A program made the position numbers and the translations under genes. From positions 124,001-188,000 of the forward strand of contig NZ_FYEE01000002.1 of the NCBI RefSeq assembly GCF_900187645.1: a stretch of 64,000 bases of DNA, written 5' to 3'. Within the stretch, counting starts at the first letter, position 1, and the number at the start of each line of letters is the position of its first letter. The DNA is from Pseudomonas sp. Irchel 3E20. Its GTDB lineage: Bacteria; Pseudomonadota; Gammaproteobacteria; Pseudomonadales; Pseudomonadaceae. The notes under the pieces are model-generated. The model was not told the DNA's origin, made no database searches, and saw only the letters and a program-made list of their open reading frames with translations. This document shows positions 8,283-17,500 of this stretch, piece by piece.

Positions 8283-10121
8283 ATGAGCAGCAACTCTAGC
8301 GACATGATTACCTGGGGCATGATGATCCGTAAGTTGCCCGCCATCGCCAAAGCCATTCCGCGGGTACTCAAGGGCCTCAAGACCGCCAATATCAAGGACG
8401 CGCAGCAGCCCTGCGGCCTGGGTTGGACGTTCGAACAGGCCACCTTGCGCAACCCTCAGGGGCCGGCGCTGATGTACGCCAACGTCGCGTTCAGTTACGA
8501 GCAGGTCAACCAGTGGGCCAACCGCATCGCCCATCACCTGATCGCCCAGGGCATTGGCAAGGGGGATGTGGTCGGGATCTTTATCGAAAACCGCCCGGAA
8601 TTGCTGGTCACGGTACTGGCGGTGGCCAAGGTGGGTGGCATCTGCGCGATGCTCAATACCTCCCAGACCCAACACGTGCTGGTGCACAGCCTGAACTTGG
8701 TCAAACCCGTGGCGATTATCGTCGGCGGCGAGTTGACCGAGGCCTACTCGGCGGTCCGCAGCCAGGTGGCCATCCCTGACGCCCGCACCTGGTGGGTGGC
8801 CGACCAGGACACCTCGCGCCACCACGGCCAGGCGCCGCAGCATTACCTCAACCTGATGGCCGACAGCGCCGACGCCGCGCAGGACAACCCGGCCACCAGC
8901 CAGAAGGTGTACCTGGACGACCCTTGCTTTTATATCTACACCTCCGGCACCACCGGGCTGCCCAAGGCCGGGGTGTTCAAGCACGGACGCTGGATGAAGA
9001 CCTCGTCTATCTTCGGCGTGATCGCCCTGGACATGACGCCCCAGGACATCCTCTATTGCACCTTGCCGCTGTACCACGCCACCGGCCTGTGCGTGTGCTG
9101 GGGCTCGGCCATCAGCGGCGCGTCGGGCTTCGCCATCCGGCGCAAGTTCAGCGCCAGCCAGTTCTGGAGCGATGCGCGCAAGTTCAACGCCACCACCATC
9201 GGCTACGTCGGCGAGCTGTGCCGCTACCTGATGGACCCGCCGCCCAGCGCCGAAGACCGCGATAACCCAGTGGTGAAAATGATCGGCAACGGCCTGCGCC
9301 CGGGCGTGTGGGGGCCGTTCAAGGAGCGCTTCGGCGTCAACCACATTTGCGAGTTGTATGCCGCCAGCGACGGCAACATCGGCTTCACCAATATCCTCAA
9401 TTTTGACAACACCATCGGTTTCTCCCTGATGGCCTGGGAGCTGGTGGCCTATGACCATGACAGCGGTGCGCCGGTGCGCGGCGAATCCGGGTTCATGCAG
9501 AAAGTGCCCAAGGGCAGCGAAGGCCTGTTGCTGGCGCGGATCGACGACAAGGCCCCGCTGGACGGTTACACCGAGCCGGAAAAAACCGCCAAAGTCATCC
9601 TCCACGACGTCTTCGCCAAGGGCGACCGCTACTTCAACACCGGCGACCTGCTGCGCAATATCGGCTTTGGCCACGGCCAGTTCGTCGATCGCCTGGGGGA
9701 CACCTTCCGCTGGAAAGGCGAGAACGTCTCCACCACCGAGGTGGAGAACATCTTCCTCATGCACCCGCACATCGCCGAGGCGGTGGTGTACGGGGTGGAA
9801 ATCAACAACACCAACGGCCGCGCGGGCATGGCGGCCATTACCCCGGCCGAATCCCTGGCCACCCTGGATTTCGGCGAGCTGCTGCGCTGGGCCAAGGAAC
9901 AGATGCCGGCCTACGCCGTGCCGCTGTTTTTGCGGGTGAAGGTGAAAATGGAAACCACCGGCACCTTCAAATACCAGAAAGTGCGCCTACGCGACGAAGC
10001 CTTCGACCCGCGCAAGGCCGGCGATGACCCGATCTACGCCTGGCTGCCCGGCTCGGACACCTACGTGCAGGTGACCGAGGACGTATTAGCCGATATCCAT
10101 GGCGGCAAGTTCCGTTATTGA
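8283..10121 (+). CDS. Long-chain acyl-CoA synthetase, FATP-like
   Basis: A 612-residue AMP-forming ligase that activates fatty acids with ATP and CoA. The AMP-binding P-loop YTSGTTGLPKAGVF (about residue 220), the adenine/ribose region ELYAASDGNIGF, the hinge FNTGDLLRNIGFG and the late GRAGMAAI and TGTFKYQK segments are all present. The TFKYQK lysine is the catalytic A10-type residue. The overall pattern, with GDTFRWKGENVSTTEVE near the C terminus, is closer to the fatty-acid transport protein (FATP/FadD6-like) branch than to E. coli FadD. A GAGCAGGAG ribosome site supports the ATG. The gene stands alone between a regulatory region and the ankyrin gene. Confidence 0.9.
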   Translation: MSSNSSDMITWGMMIRKLPAIAKAIPRVLKGLKTANIKDAQQPCGLGWTFEQATLRNPQGPALMYANVAFSYEQVNQWANRIAHHLIAQGIGKGDVVGIFIENRPELLVTVLAVAKVGGICAMLNTSQTQHVLVHSLNLVKPVAIIVGGELTEAYSAVRSQVAIPDARTWWVADQDTSRHHGQAPQHYLNLMADSADAAQDNPATSQKVYLDDPCFYIYTSGTTGLPKAGVFKHGRWMKTSSIFGVIALDMTPQDILYCTLPLYHATGLCVCWGSAISGASGFAIRRKFSASQFWSDARKFNATTIGYVGELCRYLMDPPPSAEDRDNPVVKMIGNGLRPGVWGPFKERFGVNHICELYAASDGNIGFTNILNFDNTIGFSLMAWELVAYDHDSGAPVRGESGFMQKVPKGSEGLLLARIDDKAPLDGYTEPEKTAKVILHDVFAKGDRYFNTGDLLRNIGFGHGQFVDRLGDTFRWKGENVSTTEVENIFLMHPHIAEAVVYGVEINNTNGRAGMAAITPAESLATLDFGELLRWAKEQMPAYAVPLFLRVKVKMETTGTFKYQKVRLRDEAFDPRKAGDDPIYAWLPGSDTYVQVTEDVLADIHGGKFRY

Positions 10122-10218
10122 TTGGCGCTATGGTGGTGGATGAGAAAAAAACCGTGACAGCGCGCCGGCCGCTTGAGGACACTAGCGGCCTTTGCGATTG
10201 CCGAAAACGGAGCCAGCC

Positions 10219-10740
10219 ATGTCAGACAACAGCCGCCAGATGACCCAGGAAGAAGCCGAAGAATTCGCCGAGCAGGTGTTCAACGTCGCCCGCAGTGGCG
10301 ACGCGGCCATGCTCGCCGCCCTGGTGACCAAGGGCCTGCCCGTCAACCTGCGCAACCACAAGGGCGACACCCTGTTGATGCTGGCCAGCTACCACGGCCA
10401 CGTCGATGCGGTGAAGGTGCTGCTCGAACACAAGGCCGACCCGGAACTGCGCAACGACAACGGCCAAAGCCCGATTGCCGGCGCGGCGTTCAAGGGCGAC
10501 CTGGCGGTGGTCAAGGCCCTGGTGAGCGGCGGGGCGCAAGTCGAGGGTGCGTCTTTCGACGGGCGTACAGCCTTGATGATGGCGGCGATGTTCAATCGCG
10601 GCGAAATCGTCGACTACCTCATCAGCCAAGGCGCCGACCCCCGCGCCAAGGACGCCAACGGCGTCACTGCCCTGGACGCGGCCCGCACCATGGGCGCGGT
10701 CGATACGGCAGCGCAGCTTGAGAAACTGTTGAACGCTTAA
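10219..10740 (+). CDS. Ankyrin-repeat protein
   Basis: A 173-residue soluble protein. After a short acidic helix (TQEEAEEFAEQVFNVARSG) there are about four ankyrin repeats, with the typical KGDTLLMLASYHGHVDAV, NGQSPIAGAAFKGDLAVV and FDGRTALMMAAMFNRGEIV pattern and a last half repeat NGVTALDAARTMG. There is no signal peptide, so it is probably a cytoplasmic protein-binding module. The start ATG has a CGGAGCC site 6 bases upstream. It follows the acyl-CoA synthetase by 97 bases on the same strand. Partner unknown. Confidence 0.85.
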   Translation: MSDNSRQMTQEEAEEFAEQVFNVARSGDAAMLAALVTKGLPVNLRNHKGDTLLMLASYHGHVDAVKVLLEHKADPELRNDNGQSPIAGAAFKGDLAVVKALVSGGAQVEGASFDGRTALMMAAMFNRGEIVDYLISQGADPRAKDANGVTALDAARTMGAVDTAAQLEKLLNA

Positions 10741-10775
10741 GGCCTCTGTGGGCGCCGGCTTTTTGTGGGGTCGGG

Positions 10776-10856
10776 CTTGCTGTGGGAGCGGGTTGCCCGC
10801 GATGAGGCGGTATCTAGAGCCTCTTCACTGCCTGGCGCGCTCCCACACACACTTCG
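10776..10856. repeat. REP element, degenerate pair
   Basis: tgggagcgggttgcccgcgatgaggcgg (10783 onward) is a REP sequence; a weaker inverted partner ends in gcgcgctcccaca near 10856. It lies between the ankyrin gene and the next plus-strand gene. Confidence 0.65.
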
Positions 10857-10966
10857 CACAAGCCACTCTCCCAGTAGGGCCCTCACACAAGCCTGCCCCC
10901 ACACGGCCACACCCCAATCGGGTATCCTTCGCGCCCTCGAATTTCCCCAGCCACAGGATTGCCCCC

Positions 10967-11497
10967 ATGAAAGCCGCACTCGTCGAACTTATCAGCAAAA
11001 TCAGCTCCGGCTGCATGGCCGACGATGAGATCCAGCGTGTGGCGGACGAAGCCGCCCAGGCTTACGCCGACGCCGGTGGCTTTCTGGCGGCCAACCCGGA
11101 CATCAACTACGACGACACCTTCCCGATCCCCCTGGGCGAGTGGGTGGTGGTCGGCAGCCTGCCGCAAACCGTGCTGTTCCAGGCTGATACCTACATGGAC
11201 CTGTTCGCCCAGATCGTCGCCTCGTTCGGCCCCGGCGTGGCGTTCAACCTCAAGCCCAAGCAATTGGCGAAAACCGAAGCGCTCACCGCCCTGAACCGCA
11301 TGCAGATCCAACTCGCGGCCATGAACCCGGAAAACGGCGGCTATGTGCTGATGAACTTCAGCCAACTGCTCGATGACGAGCTGCAAATGGTGCTGGTCTA
11401 CGGCAACGATGTGCAGCGGGTGCTGGCGTTGTGCGCACAAGTGGGCATCAGCGCGGCCCCTGCGCTGGAAGCCTTGAAAGTCGCGATTCACGTCTGA
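10967..11497 (+). CDS. Conserved unknown protein
   Basis: A 176-residue soluble protein without signal peptide or membrane segment that I cannot place in a family. It starts MKAALVELISKISSGCMADD and mixes alpha helices with a predicted beta stretch around IPLGEWVVVGSLPQTVLF. The second half contains LTALNRMQIQLAAMNP and DELQMVLVYGNDVQRVLALC, which read as amphipathic helices. The ATG at 10967 was chosen because the protein begins cleanly there; the open frame upstream runs through a REP element. Codon use is like its neighbours. Confidence 0.7.
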   Translation: MKAALVELISKISSGCMADDEIQRVADEAAQAYADAGGFLAANPDINYDDTFPIPLGEWVVVGSLPQTVLFQADTYMDLFAQIVASFGPGVAFNLKPKQLAKTEALTALNRMQIQLAAMNPENGGYVLMNFSQLLDDELQMVLVYGNDVQRVLALCAQVGISAAPALEALKVAIHV

Positions 11498-11568
11498 GGC
11501 GAATAAAAGGGAACCCTGGCCGGGCGCGTCTATCCTAAGTGGGCATGCCACTTCTTGGGAGCGACACC

Positions 11569-11760
11569 ATGGGTTCCACGTTTAACGGTCTGATTGGTCT
11601 GATAATTCTTGCCCTGGACATCTGGGCAATCATCAACGTGCTTAAAAGCGGCGCCGAAACCGGGATGAAAATCCTCTGGGTGCTGCTGATCGTCCTGCTG
11701 CCGGTGCTGGGCCTGATTATCTGGGCCATTGCCGGGCCGCGTGGCAACGTGCGGATCTGA
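11569..11760 (+). CDS. Small membrane protein, PLDc_N-like
   Basis: A 63-residue protein with two transmembrane helices, LIGLIILALDIWAIINVL and ILWVLLIVLLPVLGLIIW, separated by KSGAETGMK. This layout matches the phospholipase D N-terminal (PLDc_N) domain found alone in many short bacterial inner-membrane proteins, which lack the catalytic domains. A TGGGAGCG ribosome site supports the ATG at 11569 over one ten codons earlier. Function unknown. It is convergent with the alkyltransferase gene four bases away. Confidence 0.75.
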   Translation: MGSTFNGLIGLIILALDIWAIINVLKSGAETGMKILWVLLIVLLPVLGLIIWAIAGPRGNVRI

Positions 11761-11763
11761 GCC

Positions 11764-12237
11764 TCACAACAACCACGCACCCTCAAGCTGCAACAACGCC
11801 TGTTTGCGCTCAAGGCCGCCGGCATAGCCGGTGAGGGTGCCGTTGCTGCCGATCACGCGGTGGCAGGGAATGAGGATCGAGATCGGGTTGGCCCCATTGG
11901 CGGTGCCGACGGCGCGGATGGCCTTGGGGTTGTCGATGTGTTGAGCCAACTGGGCATAGCTGCAGGTACGCCCGAACGGAATGCGCTGCAACGCCTGCCA
12001 CACCTGCTGCTGGAACGGCGTGCCCCGGGGCGCCAGGGCCAGGTCGAACACCTCGCGCCGGCCTGCAAAATACTCATCCAATTGCCGGCATACGGCATCC
12101 AACTCGCTGGTGGCTTCGCGCCATTGCGGTTGCGGTGTCCAGTGCTTGTGGCCGTCCATATAGAGCATGCGCAGGCCTTGCTCATCGCCCGCGATGAACA
12201 ACGGCCCGGTGGGGCTGGGGTGATAGCGATAAAACAT
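11764..12237 (-). CDS. ogt: Methylated-DNA--protein-cysteine methyltransferase
   Basis: A 157-residue suicide DNA-repair protein that takes the alkyl group from O6-alkylguanine (and O4-alkylthymine) onto its own cysteine. The active-site motif ILIPCHRVIGSNG is complete, preceded by the GTANGANPISI helix-wing region and the FGRTCSYAQLAQHI helix-turn-helix. An N-terminal segment PTGPLFIAGDEQGLRMLYM matches the Ogt/Ada C-terminal type. The ATG at 12237 follows a strong AGGAGG. It is divergent from speE. Confidence 0.92.
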   Translation of the reverse strand: MFYRYHPSPTGPLFIAGDEQGLRMLYMDGHKHWTPQPQWREATSELDAVCRQLDEYFAGRREVFDLALAPRGTPFQQQVWQALQRIPFGRTCSYAQLAQHIDNPKAIRAVGTANGANPISILIPCHRVIGSNGTLTGYAGGLERKQALLQLEGAWLL

Positions 12238-12405
12238 CTGCTGGCCTCCTGACCAAAAACCGCCACCAAGATAGAGCCAGAAGGTTCGACCTGTCATGTG
12301 CAGCAACGTAGAATGCGCGCCTTTCCTTGGTCAGGCGCAACGGCGGCTGGCCATCATGGGCGGGTGACCGTCCGTTGCCACCAGTATTTATCGGGGGTCT
12401 TACCC

Positions 12406-13281
12406 ATGAGCACCAACCACACCAGCGATTACCTGGAAACCCTCTACGAAGGCTACGGCCAGCGTTTTCGCATGGAAAAACTGCTGCACGAAGTGCGCAC
12501 CGAACACCAGCACCTGGTGATTTTCGAGAACCCGCGCATGGGCCGTGTGATGGCACTGGACGGTGTGATCCAAACCACCGAGGCCGATGAGTTCATCTAC
12601 CACGAGATGCTCACCCACGTGCCGATCCTCGCCCACGGCACCGCCAAGCGCGTGCTCATCATCGGCGGCGGCGACGGCGGCATGCTGCGCGAAGTGGCCA
12701 AGCACGGCAGCATCGAGCACATCACCATGGTCGAGATCGACGCCACGGTAGTGGAAATGTGCAAGGAATTTTTGCCCAACCACTCCAAAGGAGCCTTTGA
12801 AGACCCGCGCCTGAACCTGGTGATCGACGACGGCATGCGTTTCGTCGCCACCACCACGGAAAAATTCGACGTGATTATCTCTGACTCCACCGACCCCATC
12901 GGCCCGGGCGAAGTGCTGTTCTCGGAGAACTTCTACGAAGCCTGCCGCCGCTGCCTCAATGAGGGCGGCATCCTGGTGACCCAGAACGGCACGCCGTTCA
13001 TGCAACTGGGCGAAGTGCAGACCACCGCTGGGCGCCTGCGCAGCTTGTTTCCGGACTGGCACTTCTACCAGGCTGCGGTGCCGACCTACATTGGCGGGGC
13101 CATGACCTTTGCCTGGGGTTCGACCAACACGGCGTACCGCCAGTTGTCCCGCGAGACCCTGTGCCAGCGTTTCGCCGGCAGTGGCATCGTGACCCGCTAC
13201 TACAACCCCGAGATCCACATCGGCGCCTTCGCCATGCCGCAATACGTGCTGCAGGCGATCAACAAACCGAGCAACGACTGA
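12406..13281 (+). CDS. speE: Polyamine aminopropyltransferase (spermidine synthase)
   Basis: Transfers an aminopropyl group from decarboxylated S-adenosylmethionine to putrescine, giving spermidine and methylthioadenosine. The 291-residue protein has the N-terminal beta domain ([19 protein letters not shown]), the Rossmann nucleotide site [17 protein letters not shown], the acidic [10 protein letters not shown] and the [16 protein letters not shown] active-site loop. Its by-product methylthioadenosine feeds the methionine salvage pathway whose mtnBDC genes lie 6 kb upstream. The start was chosen by homology; upstream sequence has only a weak GGGGG ribosome site. Confidence 0.95.
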   Translation: MSTNHTSDYLETLYEGYGQRFRMEKLLHEVRTEHQHLVIFENPRMGRVMALDGVIQTTEADEFIYHEMLTHVPILAHGTAKRVLIIGGGDGGMLREVAKHGSIEHITMVEIDATVVEMCKEFLPNHSKGAFEDPRLNLVIDDGMRFVATTTEKFDVIISDSTDPIGPGEVLFSENFYEACRRCLNEGGILVTQNGTPFMQLGEVQTTAGRLRSLFPDWHFYQAAVPTYIGGAMTFAWGSTNTAYRQLSRETLCQRFAGSGIVTRYYNPEIHIGAFAMPQYVLQAINKPSND

Positions 13282-13287
13282 GCTGAG

Positions 13288-13384
13288 GTGTAGCCAGCGG
13301 GCTTGCAGCGGCCGTCATCGGCGTCAATCCGGCAGGCGTAAGGGGCTGCTGGGCAGCCCAGCGCGGGCGAGCCCGCTTGCTACA
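13288..13384. repeat. REP pair, 'tgtagc' variant
   Basis: tgtagccagcgggcttgc on the left and gcgggcgagcccgcttgctaca on the right face each other after speE. The same variant hairpin appears at 49271-49300. Confidence 0.7.
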
Positions 13385-13395
13385 ACGGTAGGATC

Positions 13396-13418
13396 AAGGG
13401 CCTCACGGCCCTTTTTTT
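13396..13418 (+). terminator. Intrinsic terminator downstream of speE
   Basis: AAGGGCC and GGCCCTT form a 7-bp stem with a TCAC loop followed by T residues. It ends speE transcription before the next gene. Confidence 0.85.
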
Positions 13419-13419
13419 G

Positions 13420-13691
13420 TATCGAAACATGCGTTAAACGAAATTTTCACAAGCGCTCCAAGACAATCCCCAGCGCTTTTGCTAATGCCAACTACCCTTG
13501 ACGCTCCGTTCCAGCCCCCTGGAACGCCTTGGCGGGCCTGACGAACACTAATCAATAGCGTTGCCAAAGGCGATCGTGCACTCTGCGCGCACTGCGCATA
13601 CCCCGTCGCCACTGCGTTTTCGCAGGGATGAAAAGAGGCCAGGGTGCAGCTGTTCTTTGAAACTTCAACTTCCAATGAGTCTTGACACGAC
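13420..13691. other. Leader region of the LTA-synthase-like gene
   Basis: About 270 bases without a gene. It is less GC-rich than the coding flanks around 13420-13480 and presumably carries the promoter of the following gene. I see no clear operator or hairpin. Confidence 0.4.
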
Positions 13692-15779
13692 ATGGCAAAC
13701 CCGGACGCCCTGAATCAGCAGCGTGCTTCAAGCCGCTTACTGCAACCCACCGTCAAATCCCACCTGGCCTACACCCTGTTGTGTGCCCTGGTCATGATGG
13801 TGATGCTTTCCCTGCTGCGCCTGGCGCTGCTGGTTTATAACCGGGACATGATCCTCGACACCCCGGCGGCGACCTTCCTCGAAGCCTTCGCCAATGGCCT
13901 GCGTTTCGACCTGCGCCTGGTGGTGTACCTGAGCATTCCGCTGTTGCTGGCGCTGTTCAGCGTGCGCGCCATGGCGGCGCGGGGGTTCTTCCGTTTCTGG
14001 CTGACCCTGGCTTCCAGCATTGCGCTGTTGCTGGGCCTGATCGAGATGGACTTCTACCGCGAGTTCCACCAGCGCCTCAACGGCCTGGTGTTCCAGTACA
14101 TCAGCGAAGACCCGGCCACGGTGTCGAGCATGCTGTGGAACGGTTTCCCGGTGGCCCGCTACCTGGTTGCCTGGGCCATCGGCACCTGGCTGCTGAGCCT
14201 GGCGTTCAAGGGCGCCGACCGTGCGACCCGGCCCCGTGGCCCGTTCAGCGGTGGCACCATCGTCAGCCGCCAGGTTGCACCTTGGTACACCCGCACGGCG
14301 GTGTTCATGGTCTGCCTGGTGATCTGCGTGATCGCCGCACGCGGCACCCTGCGCCAGGGCCCGCCGATGCGTTGGGGTGACGTCTACACCACCGACTCGA
14401 TCTTCGCCAACCAATTGGGCCTCAACGCTTCGCTGTCGTTGATCGGCGCGGCCAAGAGCCGTTTCTCCGAGCACCGCGACAACGTCTGGAAGGCCACCCT
14501 GCCCGACAGCGAAGCCCAGCAAGTGGTGCGCGACCTGCTGCTGTTGCCGCAGGAAAAACTGGTGGATGCCGATATCGCCGCCGTGCGCCGCGACTACCTG
14601 CCGCCGGCCGAGAAGACCCTGCCGATCAAGAACGTGGTGGTCATCCTCATGGAAAGCTTCGCCGGGCACTCGGTGGGCGCTTTGGGGGCTTCGGGCAATG
14701 TCACGCCTTACTTCGACAAACTGGCCAAGGAAGGTCTGCTGTTCGACCGCTTCTTCTCCAATGGCACCCATACCCACCAGGGCATGTTCGCCACCATGGG
14801 CTGCTTCCCCAACCTGCCGGCGTTCGAGTACCTGATGCAGACCCCCGAAGGCAGCCACAAGCTGTCGGGCCTGCCGCAACTGCTCAGTGCGCGTAATTTC
14901 GATGACGTGTACGTCTACAACGGCGATTTCGCCTGGGACAACCAGTCCGGGTTCTTCAGCAACCAGGGCATGACCACCTTCATCGGCCGTAACGACTACG
15001 TGAACCCGGTGTTCTCCGACAGCACCTGGGGCGTGTCCGACCAGGACATGTTCAACCGTGGCCTGGAGGAACTCAAAGCCCGCGAAGGCAAGGCGCCGTA
15101 CTACGCGCTGCTGCAAACCCTGTCCAACCACACGCCGTATGCCTTGCCCACGCCGTTGCCGGTGGAACCGGTGACCAACCGCGGCCGCCTCAACGACCAC
15201 CTGACCGCCATGCGCTATTCCGACTGGGCGCTGGGGCAATTCTTCGAGAAAGCGCGCAAGGAGCCCTACTTCAAGGAAACCCTGTTCATCGTCGTCGGCG
15301 ACCACGGCTTTGGCGACGAGCGCCAGATCACCGAAATGGACCTGGGCCGCTTCAACGTGCCGCTGCTGCTGATCGGCCCGGGGGTGCAGGAAAAATTCGG
15401 CCAGGTCGCCCACACCGTTGGCACCCAGATCGACATCGTGCCCACCATCATGGGCCGTTTAGGTGGCGAAGTGCGCCACCAGTGCTGGGGCCGCGACCTG
15501 CTGAACCTGCCCCAGGGCGACACCGGGTTCGGCATGATTAAGCCCTCGGGCAGCGAGCAAGTGGTGGCGTTCGTCACCACCGACCGCATCCTGGTCCTGC
15601 CCAAAGACATGCCACCCAAGGTCTACAGCTACCAGTTGGGCAGCAACCCCACGTCGGCGGTGATCCCCGATGTGCAAGACACCGAACAACAACGTCGCAA
15701 ACTGGAAGCCTTTATCCAGACTGCGACCAAGAGCCTGCTGGATAACACTGCGGGTGTGGTTAACGGCAAACCGGATTGA
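13692..15779 (+). CDS. LTA-synthase-like membrane sulfatase-fold phosphotransferase
   Basis: A 695-residue inner-membrane protein. About five transmembrane helices fill residues 25-180, then an extracytoplasmic sulfatase/alkaline-phosphatase-fold domain (about 315-650). Domain landmarks are VVVILMESFAGHSVGALG (first metal ligand), the nucleophile region FFSNGTHTHQGMFATMG, FAWDNQSGFFSNQG and the metal-binding IVVGDHGFGDER. This is the architecture of lipoteichoic-acid synthases and Gram-negative phosphoglycerol/phosphoethanolamine transferases. Gram-negative members modify periplasmic glucans or lipids; which applies here is unknown. It stands alone, ended by a bidirectional terminator. Confidence 0.85.
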   Translation: MANPDALNQQRASSRLLQPTVKSHLAYTLLCALVMMVMLSLLRLALLVYNRDMILDTPAATFLEAFANGLRFDLRLVVYLSIPLLLALFSVRAMAARGFFRFWLTLASSIALLLGLIEMDFYREFHQRLNGLVFQYISEDPATVSSMLWNGFPVARYLVAWAIGTWLLSLAFKGADRATRPRGPFSGGTIVSRQVAPWYTRTAVFMVCLVICVIAARGTLRQGPPMRWGDVYTTDSIFANQLGLNASLSLIGAAKSRFSEHRDNVWKATLPDSEAQQVVRDLLLLPQEKLVDADIAAVRRDYLPPAEKTLPIKNVVVILMESFAGHSVGALGASGNVTPYFDKLAKEGLLFDRFFSNGTHTHQGMFATMGCFPNLPAFEYLMQTPEGSHKLSGLPQLLSARNFDDVYVYNGDFAWDNQSGFFSNQGMTTFIGRNDYVNPVFSDSTWGVSDQDMFNRGLEELKAREGKAPYYALLQTLSNHTPYALPTPLPVEPVTNRGRLNDHLTAMRYSDWALGQFFEKARKEPYFKETLFIVVGDHGFGDERQITEMDLGRFNVPLLLIGPGVQEKFGQVAHTVGTQIDIVPTIMGRLGGEVRHQCWGRDLLNLPQGDTGFGMIKPSGSEQVVAFVTTDRILVLPKDMPPKVYSYQLGSNPTSAVIPDVQDTEQQRRKLEAFIQTATKSLLDNTAGVVNGKPD

Positions 15780-15793
15780 TGGTTTGACGGCAT

Positions 15794-15824
15794 AAAAAAA
15801 GAGGCCCTGAGGGCCTCTTTTTTT
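15794..15824. terminator. Bidirectional intrinsic terminator
   Basis: AAAAAAAGAGGCCC, a TGA loop and GGGCCTCTTTTTTT form a symmetrical hairpin with A and T tracts on both sides. It serves the LTA-synthase-like gene and the convergent DUF3309 gene. Confidence 0.92.
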
Positions 15825-15849
15825 ATGCGCTGCTAAAGGTTTGCGGCAG

Positions 15850-16002
15850 TTATATCTTGCCCAGCAACAACAGGATCAACAGCACCACCAGGACAACGCC
15901 GATGATGCCCGAGGGGCCATAACCCCAGCTTCTGGAGTGCGGGAAGACAGGCAGGCCGCCCACCAGCAGGAGGATCAGGATGACGATAAGAATGGTGCCC
16001 AT
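15850..16002 (-). CDS. DUF3309 small membrane protein
   Basis: A 50-residue protein with two hydrophobic helices: MGTILIVILILLLVGGLPVF, then a polar turn HSRSWGYGPSG, then IIGVVLVVLLILLLLG. This layout, including the LPxFPHSRSWGYGPSG linker, is that of DUF3309, a small inner-membrane family of unknown role widespread in Proteobacteria. AAGGAAA stands 6 bases before the ATG. The gene is convergent with the LTA-synthase-like gene across a shared terminator. Confidence 0.88.
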   Translation of the reverse strand: MGTILIVILILLLVGGLPVFPHSRSWGYGPSGIIGVVLVVLLILLLLGKI

Positions 16003-16287
16003 GTCGATTTCCTTATTAGTGTTTTCTGGAATGACCGTAGCTTTTCAGTTCGCCGCTCAATGGTTAAGGCGTTGAGCGCTTAAAGACTCCGACTGGTCGC
16101 CGACACGGAAGATTCCAAGTTTTTTTAGTGTTTTTTCCGTCCCCGCTTATTTCCTTTACGCGTGTCTCCCGTAGGGCGTCGTGCCCAGGGTTTGCCTGGG
16201 GCATTCAGCACCCTGATGGTGCGTGGGCGGGCCGATTTCCTTCGCTACACTGCGGCCCAACTTCCCCAGAACAACAAGGCAACTTTT

Positions 16288-17103
16288 ATGCAAAATCGCA
16301 TGATGATTACCGGCGCCGGTTCCGGCCTGGGTCGCGAAATAGCGCTGCGCTGGGCCCGTGAGGGCTGGCAGTTGGCCTTGTCGGACGTCAGCGAACCGGG
16401 CTTGCAGGAAACCCTCAGGCTCGTGCGCCAGGCCGGTGGCGACGGGTTTGTCCAGCGCTGCGACGTGCGTGACTACAGCCAACTGACGGCGTTCGCCCAG
16501 GCCTGTGAAGAAAAACTCGGTGGCATCGATGTGATCGTCAACAACGCCGGCGTGGCCTCGGGTGGCTTTTTTGCCGAGCTGTCCCTGGAGGACTGGGACT
16601 GGCAAATCGCGATCAACCTCATGGGTGTGGTCAAGGGCTGCAAGGCGTTCCTGCCTCTGCTGGAAAAAAGCCGCGGCAAGATCATCAACATCGCCTCCAT
16701 GGCCGCGCTGATGCAGGGCCCGGCCATGAGCAACTACAACGTGGCCAAGGCCGGGGTGGTGGCGTTGTCCGAGAGCCTGCTGATCGAGTTGGCGCAGCAG
16801 GAAGTGGCGGTGCATGTGGTGTGCCCCTCGTTCTTCCAGACCAACCTGCTGGACTCTTTCCGTGGCCCGACCCCGGCGATGAAGGCCCAGGTGGGCAAGT
16901 TGCTGGAAAGTTCTCCCATCAGCGCCAGCGACATTGCCGACTACATCTACGAGAAAGTCGCGGCCGGCGAGTTCATGATTCTGCCCCACGAGCAGGGGCG
17001 CATGGCCTGGGCGTTGAAGCAGAAGAACCCGCAGTTGCTCTACGACGAAATGACCCAGATGGCCGACAAGATGCGTGCCAAGGCCCGTCAAGCGGCCAAC
17101 TGA
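16288..17103 (+). CDS. Short-chain dehydrogenase/reductase
   Basis: A 271-residue classical SDR. The cofactor motif TGAGSGLGREIAL at the N terminus, the NNAGVASGG stabilising motif, and the catalytic triad in NIASMAALMQGPAMSNYNVAK (Ser, Tyr and Lys with normal spacing) are intact. An acidic residue after strand 2 (LALSDVSE) suggests preference for NAD(H). Substrate is unknown. The chosen ATG removes 42 residues of non-homologous upstream frame and has AAGG upstream. A 12-bp perfect inverted repeat separates it from the ynfA-like gene 64 bases downstream. Confidence 0.88.
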   Translation: MQNRMMITGAGSGLGREIALRWAREGWQLALSDVSEPGLQETLRLVRQAGGDGFVQRCDVRDYSQLTAFAQACEEKLGGIDVIVNNAGVASGGFFAELSLEDWDWQIAINLMGVVKGCKAFLPLLEKSRGKIINIASMAALMQGPAMSNYNVAKAGVVALSESLLIELAQQEVAVHVVCPSFFQTNLLDSFRGPTPAMKAQVGKLLESSPISASDIADYIYEKVAAGEFMILPHEQGRMAWALKQKNPQLLYDEMTQMADKMRAKARQAAN

Positions 17104-17121
17104 ACTTGCCCGCCCGCCGCT

Positions 17122-17161
17122 GCCTCGTTAGGGTTGCCACCTTCGGCACCCCTAACGAGGC
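17122..17161. promoter_or_regulatory. Perfect 12-bp inverted repeat covering a ribosome site
   Basis: GCCTCGTTAGGG (17122-17133) and CCCTAACGAGGC (17150-17161) pair perfectly across a 16-base loop. The GAGG that should serve as ribosome site for the ATG at 17168 lies inside the right arm. No T tract follows, so it is not a classical terminator. Confidence 0.6.
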
Positions 17162-17167
17162 GGATTC

Positions 17168-17500
17168 ATGCTCAATTACCTGTGGTTTTTTCTCGCGGCG
17201 CTGTTTGAAATCGCCGGGTGCTATGCCTTCTGGATGTGGTTGCGCCAGGGCAAAAGCGCCTGGTGGATCATCCCCGCGCTGCTGAGCCTGACCCTGTTCG
17301 CCCTGCTGCTGACCAAGGTCGAAGCCACCTACGCCGGCCGTGCCTACGCGGCTTACGGCGGTATCTACATCATTGCGTCCATTGGCTGGCTGGGGCTGGT
17401 GGAGCGCATCCGCCCCTTGAGTTCGGATTGGCTGGGTGTGGCCCTGTGCGTGGTGGGTGCCGGCATCATCCTGTTTGGCCCGCGTTTTTCCAGTGTCTGA
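17168..17500 (+). CDS. YnfA/UPF0060-family membrane protein
   Basis: A 110-residue protein with four transmembrane helices. Landmarks are [20 protein letters not shown] (first helix with the conserved FEIAGCY), [20 protein letters not shown] and [18 protein letters not shown]. This is the UPF0060/YnfA family, related in size and layout to small multidrug transporters, of uncertain function. Its likely ribosome site is enclosed in the inverted repeat at 17122-17161, so its translation may be conditional. Confidence 0.9.
   Translation: MLNYLWFFLAALFEIAGCYAFWMWLRQGKSAWWIIPALLSLTLFALLLTKVEATYAGRAYAAYGGIYIIASIGWLGLVERIRPLSSDWLGVALCVVGAGIILFGPRFSSV

Noticed and set aside
8055..9770. 571-codon minus-strand frame opposite the acyl-CoA synthetase
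   Set aside because: Mirror of a high-GC coding region; product is His/Gly/Ala-rich with no family motif, while the plus strand has all AMP-ligase motifs.
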